NCBI GenBank assembly: GCA_016928995.1
Contig: JAFGJS010000113.1
Coordinates: 1 to 11,652, forward strand
Direction: 5' to 3'
DNA from: Candidatus Sumerlaeota bacterium
GTDB taxonomy: Bacteria > Sumerlaeota > Sumerlaeia > JAFGJS01
Length of the DNA: 11,652 nt
The notes below the pieces were generated by a model that saw only the letters and a list, made by a program, of their open reading frames with translations, was not told where the DNA came from and ran no database searches. Shown here piece by piece: positions 6,561-11,652 of this stretch. Position 1 is the first letter of the stretch. Each line of letters starts with the position of its first letter. The translations under genes and the position numbers were made by a program.

Positions 6561-8657
6561 ATGCGCATGCTGCTGCCGACATTGCTGGTATGTTTGATTT
6601 TTCTGAGCGCGGGCGGCATCGGCTCCCTTTTCTTACGCAAACAACGACGGCGCGTGAAAGATTCAGGATTGTACGCGGTGAATTGCCTCGCGATAGGGCT
6701 TGGTTTTCTGAGCCTTTCCACGCTGGCGTTGGGACTCGCGGGATTATGGACGCAATGGCCCGCATGGATTTTTATCGGTGTAATCTTCATTGCGGTTGCC
6801 GCAGTGGAACTGACACCTGAAAAAAATCGAAAGTGGCATCAACTTCAACTCACGGCTAAGCCTTTCGCGCCATGCTCAAAAATTGAGATTGCGCTGATTT
6901 GCGCTCTTGCCGCGCTAGCGCTGCTGGTTTTCGTGCGCGCCTTCACTCCGGTGTTGAATTACGACGCGCTGGAATATCACCTGGGCGGCGTGGGAGAATG
7001 GATCAAGGCTGGGCGCATCTTCCGCATTCCGGGCAACTTCTACACCGCGCAGCCGTTCAACGCGGAGATGCTGTTTGGCTTGGGCTTGTTATTGGAAGGC
7101 GATTTCTGGGGACATGCGCCAAAGCTGATCAACTTCGGTTTTTTCTGCGGACTGATCGCGACAGCCAATCTTTTATTGCGCGGCATAGGCGCTACGCGAG
7201 CGCTCAGCCTCGGGGGATGTTTGGTTTTCGCCATGCATCCCTTGATCATCGGCTATTCGCCCTCCACTCCGGCTTTCTCCGTTCCTATCGCGGCCGCGCT
7301 GAAGATCATCAGCATTCAAGCGGACTCGGCGCGTGCGGGAATCGTTTTCGCCGCGAAGAACGATTTGGCGCTGGCGTTTTTCAGCGCGGTTGCTCTGGCC
7401 AATCTACTGGCTTGGATCCGCACACGGGAGATTATGCATGGCGTCCTCGCCGGCATCATCGCCGGTCTCGCCATCGGCTGCAAATACACCGCCATCGGCG
7501 TGATCCTGATTCCATGCGCCATCGGACTCGTGCCGCTCACTTGCGAATGGAGAGACTGGAAGTCGCTGCTCAAACACGAAGCATTATTTCTGGGTTTCGC
7601 GTTGCTGGTTTTTTCGCCTTGGACCTTGAAAAATTTCACGCATTACGGCAATCCGCTTTACCCGCTGCTGCCGTCGCTGTTTACCAACGAGTCATTCACC
7701 CAGTTTCAATATGACTTTTACTGCAACGCCCATGGCGCGGCGCCGCTCTTGAGTTTGGAATACTGGAGCGCCGTGGCGCGGCGGATGAATCATTACACGT
7801 TGTGGTTTTGGCTGCCGCTGGCGGGTATACCGCTGTTGCGCGAGCGCCGTCCGTTGGCTATTGGACTGGCCATGACGTTCATTCTGGGGCATATGGCCTG
7901 CGCCACGCTGACTCAAAATCCGGATCGGTTTCAGGCGCCGCTCGTGGCGCCGCTGACGCTCATCGGCGCGATGGTCCTGCTGCGCCTGATGGAGCTTCGC
8001 CGCGAATGGCGCTGGGGCGGCGCATGCTATCTCGCCGCCGCCGGATTGCTGTTAATGTTGATGCTCACATCGTCCTTTCAACTCGGCGAGATCAAAACCG
8101 GTCTGCACGGCAAGGCGGATGATGAAACTCTTGAGCGTATTCTGCCCGGACTTCCCTGGATTCGTGAGTCGCTGCAACCCGAAGAACGATTATTGCTGGT
8201 CTTTGAGGCGCGCCCTTACTTTTTCAAACAACCAGTCGAATGCAACACGGTGTTCGACCGGTTCATCCTGCTGCGACACCTTCGCGAATCCCGCGCGCAA
8301 GATTGGCGGAGTCTCGCGGCCAGTCTACGGCAACATGGCTTTGATTACGTGCTGGTCAACGAATACGAGTTGCTGCGCATGATACAATTTTTCACGCCGG
8401 ATCGCATGCTGGAAGAAAAATTTTCCGGTCTGCCCGCGAATGAAATCCGCGCTAACTTGAAAAAAACGGGAATGAATTCCGCGGATCTTTTGCCGCTCTA
8501 TCCTCCTTTAATCTTTGAAGCCGTCCCGGCCGATGAAATACAAATCCTGCACGATTTCATCCACGAAATACGCAAGCATACACTTTATGCCTCCAATCAA
8601 AGCCATCCCGAACGTCCCGGCGTGTGGATCGCCGATCTGAACGCCGAGTCGCATTAA
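6561..8657 (+). CDS. Multi-pass GT-C (GT39/ArnT-like) glycosyltransferase
   Basis: Protein of 698 residues from ATG 6561, with an SD-like AGAGA (6548-6552) 8 nt upstream; TTG 6555 and ATG 6567 are alternatives. There are about a dozen hydrophobic segments across the first 510 residues, then a soluble C-terminal region of about 185 residues. The first large outer loop carries NYDALEYHLGG (D135, E138), the acidic pair expected in GT-C enzymes. KNDLALAFF (about 267-275), the GNPLYPLLPS loop (about 363-372) and QNPDRFQAP (about 452-460) also fit the GT39/PMT-like superfamily. Such enzymes move a sugar from a polyprenyl-phosphate donor to a protein or lipid outside the inner membrane; donor and acceptor cannot be told from sequence. 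It follows the kinase after 42 bp on the same strand and may share its transcript. Assignment to the superfamily is good; exact family is uncertain. Confidence 0.8.
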   Translation: MRMLLPTLLVCLIFLSAGGIGSLFLRKQRRRVKDSGLYAVNCLAIGLGFLSLSTLALGLAGLWTQWPAWIFIGVIFIAVAAVELTPEKNRKWHQLQLTAKPFAPCSKIEIALICALAALALLVFVRAFTPVLNYDALEYHLGGVGEWIKAGRIFRIPGNFYTAQPFNAEMLFGLGLLLEGDFWGHAPKLINFGFFCGLIATANLLLRGIGATRALSLGGCLVFAMHPLIIGYSPSTPAFSVPIAAALKIISIQADSARAGIVFAAKNDLALAFFSAVALANLLAWIRTREIMHGVLAGIIAGLAIGCKYTAIGVILIPCAIGLVPLTCEWRDWKSLLKHEALFLGFALLVFSPWTLKNFTHYGNPLYPLLPSLFTNESFTQFQYDFYCNAHGAAPLLSLEYWSAVARRMNHYTLWFWLPLAGIPLLRERRPLAIGLAMTFILGHMACATLTQNPDRFQAPLVAPLTLIGAMVLLRLMELRREWRWGGACYLAAAGLLLMLMLTSSFQLGEIKTGLHGKADDETLERILPGLPWIRESLQPEERLLLVFEARPYFFKQPVECNTVFDRFILLRHLRESRAQDWRSLAASLRQHGFDYVLVNEYELLRMIQFFTPDRMLEEKFSGLPANEIRANLKKTGMNSADLLPLYPPLIFEAVPADEIQILHDFIHEIRKHTLYASNQSHPERPGVWIADLNAESH

Positions 8658-8722
8658 TGCTCTAAAAAAAGTCTCGACTGAATCCAAATAGAACAGCTCA
8701 TCAAAAATGGCCGTTGCTGCAG

Positions 8723-8744
8723 GGGCGATTGTCCTCAATCGCCC
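8723..8744. repeat. Intergenic 9-bp hairpin
   Basis: GGGCGATTG (8723-8731) and CAATCGCCC (8736-8744) pair perfectly around TCCT. ATGGC (8707-8711) and GCCAT (8745-8749) can extend it as a second stem, and GAACAGCT occurs on both sides (8691-8698 and 8750-8757). There is no T-tract on either strand, so it is a poor intrinsic terminator. It lies 65 bp after the glycosyltransferase gene and looks like another dispersed palindrome or an mRNA 3'-end stabiliser. The rest of this 252-bp spacer, apart from the terminator, shows nothing identifiable. Confidence 0.55.
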
Positions 8745-8839
8745 GCCATGAACAGCTGAGAATTGCCATCCCTTGGCCACGAAGACGCAACAACTTTCGA
8801 TAATCGCTACAGCCCTTCACAATTTCAGAGTTGATCAAC

Positions 8840-8873
8840 AAAAAAAGGAGCCGCCGGATTTTCCGGCGGCTCC
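8840..8873 (-). terminator. Rho-independent terminator of the Ig-like protein gene
   Basis: GGAGCCGCCGGA (8847-8858) and TCCGGCGGCTCC (8862-8873) form a perfect 12-bp GC-rich stem with a 3-nt loop. On the minus strand it is followed by seven U residues (A-tract 8840-8846). It starts 37 bp after the stop codon at 8910. On the plus strand no T-tract follows, so it should act poorly for the glycosyltransferase transcript. Confidence 0.92.
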
Positions 8874-8909
8874 AACCACATTTGTATTCATGTATTCTGC
8901 TTACTTCGA

Positions 8910-11652
8910 TTATTGCTCCGGCGTCACATCGAACGGCAAGCCGTTGGAAGCGTGAGCGCCGTTGCGGTTGTAGAAATACATCGTGCGCTCGACAACCAAC
9001 GGAACATTGTTGAGCGATTCCACAATCGTAGCGAAGGAGACTGTGTTCGGACCGGTGAAGTAGTTATGCGCCGGAATCACCAGGCTCTCGTTCGCCGGAA
9101 CCGTGAACATGTTCACCACCGGATCCTGACCCTCAGGCAAGGCGAACGTCACACGCACGTTCGCGTCCTCCGGCATCGGGTTGCCGATCACGAAGAAGCA
9201 CTGGAAGCCGGAAGGACCATACACCGCGCCTTCAGGCAAGAACCATCCTGTGCGCGGCTGCGGCACTCCGCCGACCACGGTGCCGGCGGTGCGTTCCCAG
9301 CCGGAAGCAGTGAAGTACATCGGGCGTTCAGCCGCGATCCCTTCGCCGCCCGGTGTGATCACTTCAATCGCAAAACCGGCTTTATCCGTCATTTCGTTGG
9401 GATAATCGCGCTCGACGTTCACCGTCACACGGCTCAGGGCCGGCAGCGTCAGCTGCTTGGCCACCGGCGATTCGCCCTGCAGGATGAATCGCAAGTTGCA
9501 AACCACGCTGTCGCTGGTCGGGTTGGAGAGCGTGATGAATGTGTCGAACGCGCTATGCGTCGAGCCTTCGGCGAAGTACCACGTGTTGGCCGTGGCGGTC
9601 TTGGCCGGCACGTTGTGGCTCCAGTAGCGAGACAATCGACCGTCGCCAGCCACGTCCACACGTTTGGTCATGGTGCGCTCCATGATGAACGAAACGCCGT
9701 TCGTCGATGTGGCCGCTGCGCCGAAGTTATTGCTGGGCATGTAGTCTTGACGGATGTCCGCGGTGATCCGGCGTTGCGCCGGGCAGACCAGCTGCGCGGT
9801 CACGTTGGCGCCGTTCTGATCCAGCAGATCGAGTTGGATTTCGCAATCTTCGTCATTCGGATTGCAGAACAGCAGGTACGTGTCGCGTCCCGTGCTCGTT
9901 GTTCCCTCGGCGATGAACCATCGTTCGTTCAGCATGTTCACGCCGATGCTGTCATGGCCCGACAGGCGGTAGTAGCCGTTGTCCAGGGTGTACATCGCCC
10001 GTTCGGCGTAGATCGGCATGTGGCTCAGGCTGAGCACTTGCATACCGAAGTTGACCGGTTCCGTGATGCCGTTCGACGACAGTTCGAAATTGATGTTCTT
10101 CGTCGTGCGGGCGCGGGGCGCGAGATTGTAATACAACACGAGTGGATCGCGGCCCGCATCCGTATCGGTGGCTTCGAAGAAAACCGTCAACTCCACCTGC
10201 ACACTTTCAGTCGTGCTCGGGTTGATCAGCAGCAGCCAGGTTTGCGCATCCACCGTGCTGCCTTCCGCGAAGTACCAATCTTCCAGCATGGCCAGCTCGA
10301 CGATCATGTTCAGCGTCGCCGAAGAGGCGTTGCCATCGCTGTCGGTCACCGTCAACACTGTCGAATAGGTTCCCGGTTCGACGGTGTCATCCGCATGGAA
10401 CGTCGCGCTGACCGTTCCTGTTCCGCTGGTGATTTCCAGATCAAGCGACAGACCGCTGGTCAGTTCGTCATGGACCAGGTTCAGCAGCCAGTCGTCATCC
10501 TCGGTGTCGGACACCACCGCCACGTTCAGCGTCACCGACGTGCCGCCCTGCTTGGCCGTAATCGATGAGGTGATCTGAATCGTCGGACCTTCATTGCCTC
10601 TGCCGGTCAACGCCACCGAGGCGTTCGGAGCGCTCGGATCGGTCGTGGTCATGGTCAATTCCGCGACGAACTGGCCGCTGTAAGGTGGCGTAAACGTCAC
10701 GGAGATTTCAGCCGTTTCGCCGGGCGCGACGGTTACGCTCGTCGCCTGACCATCGGCCAGAGCGTAAGCGAAACTCTGCGCTCCGACGATCGCGAAGTTG
10801 TCGACCACCAGATCCTCCGTCGCTCCAGCGGCGTTGGACACCACGGCGGACAGCGTCCGCTGCGTGCCCACGAGGATGTTTCCATAATCCAACTCGTTCG
10901 TATCGACGCCGAACCTCGGCTGCACGACCTGAACGAGCACCGGCGAAACGCTCAGCAAATGCGTCGCGCTGCCGTTGTATTGCGCCGTGATGTCATGGTT
11001 GCCCACCTCCAGATCGGCGGTGGATATTTGCGCTTGAGCGTTGCCGTCCAACGCAACCGTGCCTAACTCGGTTGTGCCGACAAAGAAGGTCACGGTGCCG
11101 GTGATCACGCCGATGCCCGAAGGCACGCTGTCAACCGTCGCCGTGAACGTCACTTCCTCGCTCAACGCTGACGGATTATGTGAAGAAATCACGACCGTCG
11201 CCGTCTCGCGCGGCTGCACCTCTTGATCCAGCGAGTCGCTGCAGTTCGCCGCGGTTGGATCGCTGGAGATGAAGATCGCCATGATTGGGTGCGTGCCAAC
11301 CGTCAGTTGATCGGTCGTCAGGCTCGCCGTGCCGTTCGGATTCACCGGTACGCTGCCCAGCGTCGTGACGCCGTCCGCGACGAACACCACCACGCCGGCG
11401 AACGTCACCGGCGCCGATGATGACAATTGAACCGTGAATGTTGTCGCGTCCAGCCACTGCGACGGATTCAGTTCGCTCTTCAGCGACATTTCCGTCAGAG
11501 CCGAATTCACGACCTGCGTCAGAGTGTCGCTGCTGCCGCCCACTTCCGCCTGCCCGCTCGAGTAAACCGCCAGCACGGCGTGCGAACCGACCGCCAGGGC
11601 CGACGTCGTGTACGCCGCCTGACCGTTCGTGTCCAGAGCGTAAACGCCCACC
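8910..11652 (-). CDS. Large secreted Ig-like repeat protein, C-terminal part (runs off right edge)
   Basis: About 913 residues are visible, with no start inside the window. Numbering from the right edge, residues 1-245 hold two complete and one partial Ig-like domain of about 98 residues (Big_3-like; recurring VGSH/VGTH/VGNH at 21-24, 118-121 and 216-219). A choice-of-anchor-D / ASPM-SPD2-Hydin-like module follows (about 246-352; NELDYGNILVGTQ, and GETAEISVTFTP). Next is an Ig or cadherin-like domain (about 353-453; VLTVTDSDGNASS). Four modules opening with WYFAEGST-type motifs fill 459-903. The chain ends GLPFDVTPEQ without LPXTG, PEP-CTERM or an obvious T9SS tail. All-beta modular build and few Cys point to an extracellular or cell-surface protein, possibly an adhesin or matrix component. 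No catalytic domain is visible; one may lie in the missing N-terminal part. It is transcribed toward the glycosyltransferase gene and ends at a strong terminator. Confidence 0.85.
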   Translation of the reverse strand, partial: VGVYALDTNGQAAYTTSALAVGSHAVLAVYSSGQAEVGGSSDTLTQVVNSALTEMSLKSELNPSQWLDATTFTVQLSSSAPVTFAGVVVFVADGVTTLGSVPVNPNGTASLTTDQLTVGTHPIMAIFISSDPTAANCSDSLDQEVQPRETATVVISSHNPSALSEEVTFTATVDSVPSGIGVITGTVTFFVGTTELGTVALDGNAQAQISTADLEVGNHDITAQYNGSATHLLSVSPVLVQVVQPRFGVDTNELDYGNILVGTQRTLSAVVSNAAGATEDLVVDNFAIVGAQSFAYALADGQATSVTVAPGETAEISVTFTPPYSGQFVAELTMTTTDPSAPNASVALTGRGNEGPTIQITSSITAKQGGTSVTLNVAVVSDTEDDDWLLNLVHDELTSGLSLDLEITSGTGTVSATFHADDTVEPGTYSTVLTVTDSDGNASSATLNMIVELAMLEDWYFAEGSTVDAQTWLLLINPSTTESVQVELTVFFEATDTDAGRDPLVLYYNLAPRARTTKNINFELSSNGITEPVNFGMQVLSLSHMPIYAERAMYTLDNGYYRLSGHDSIGVNMLNERWFIAEGTTSTGRDTYLLFCNPNDEDCEIQLDLLDQNGANVTAQLVCPAQRRITADIRQDYMPSNNFGAAATSTNGVSFIMERTMTKRVDVAGDGRLSRYWSHNVPAKTATANTWYFAEGSTHSAFDTFITLSNPTSDSVVCNLRFILQGESPVAKQLTLPALSRVTVNVERDYPNEMTDKAGFAIEVITPGGEGIAAERPMYFTASGWERTAGTVVGGVPQPRTGWFLPEGAVYGPSGFQCFFVIGNPMPEDANVRVTFALPEGQDPVVNMFTVPANESLVIPAHNYFTGPNTVSFATIVESLNNVPLVVERTMYFYNRNGAHASNGLPFDVTPEQ
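8943..10280 (-). repeat. Four WYFAEGS beta modules within the Ig-like protein
   Basis: Four modules open with WYFAEGST (residue 459), WFIAEGTT (578), WYFAEGST (691) and WFLPEGAV (803), at spacings of 119, 113 and 112. Each then has a LL-NP or I-NP strand (for example LLLINPST, FITLSNPTS) and closes 80-91 residues later with ER-x-M: AERAMYT, MERTMTK, AERPMYF, VERTMYF. DUF5719-like modules of this kind occur in secreted proteins of Actinobacteria and several uncultured phyla. Their function is not known to me. Confidence 0.75.

Noticed and set aside
8847-8873. Bidirectional terminator also ending the glycosyltransferase transcript
   Set aside because: The T-tract exists only on the minus strand; plus-strand sequence after the stem is AACCACA.
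8913-10568. 551-codon plus-strand ORF opposite the Ig-like protein gene
   Set aside because: Its His/Arg/Gln-rich translation has no domain, while the minus strand shows repeated, recognisable modules over the same bases and ends at a good terminator.

Overview
The window reads as chromosomal DNA of a free-living, Gram-negative-type bacterium, GC-rich over most of its length and without phage, plasmid or transposase genes. The intergenic palindromes (an outer arm ending in ...GGAGTGCG/CGCACTCC..., and a CACGGGCA-aga-TGCCCGTG hairpin) and the protein mix (large VWA/GATase-like membrane protein, GT-C membrane protein, secreted Ig-like protein with WYFAEGS modules) resemble what I know from Verrucomicrobiota/PVC and neighbouring uncultured phyla such as Lentisphaerota, Hydrogenedentota or Sumerlaeota. 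This placement is an inference of low to moderate confidence; no rRNA or marker gene is present.

Layout: (1) 1-592, minus strand, the N-terminal part of a TPR protein running off the left edge, visibly less GC-rich than the rest. (2) 593-1068, a divergent, gene-free spacer holding a multi-armed palindromic element and a second perfect hairpin. (3) 1069-8657, four plus-strand genes with short gaps or overlap: a 992-residue VWA/GATase-like membrane protein, a PhnD-type periplasmic binding protein, a membrane histidine kinase overlapping it by 4 bp, and a multi-pass GT-C/GT39-like glycosyltransferase. (4) 8658-8909, a convergent spacer with one hairpin and a strong intrinsic terminator for the minus strand. 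(5) 8910-11652, minus strand, the C-terminal 913 residues or so of a very large secreted protein made of Ig-like repeats, a choice-of-anchor-D-like module and four WYFAEGS modules.

Functional reading: the binding protein and kinase almost certainly form one sensing unit, because they are translationally coupled and PhnD-type proteins are known to serve kinases as ligand sensors. No response regulator lies in the window. The binding protein is unusually cysteine-rich around its expected ligand loops, and the kinase H-box carries Lys where Asn/Thr usually supports phosphatase activity. The flanking VWA protein and glycosyltransferase suggest an envelope-related transcription unit, but that link rests only on co-orientation. 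I see no CRISPR, tRNA, rRNA or defence system. The best candidates for something undescribed are the PhnD/kinase pair and the WYFAEGS-module protein.
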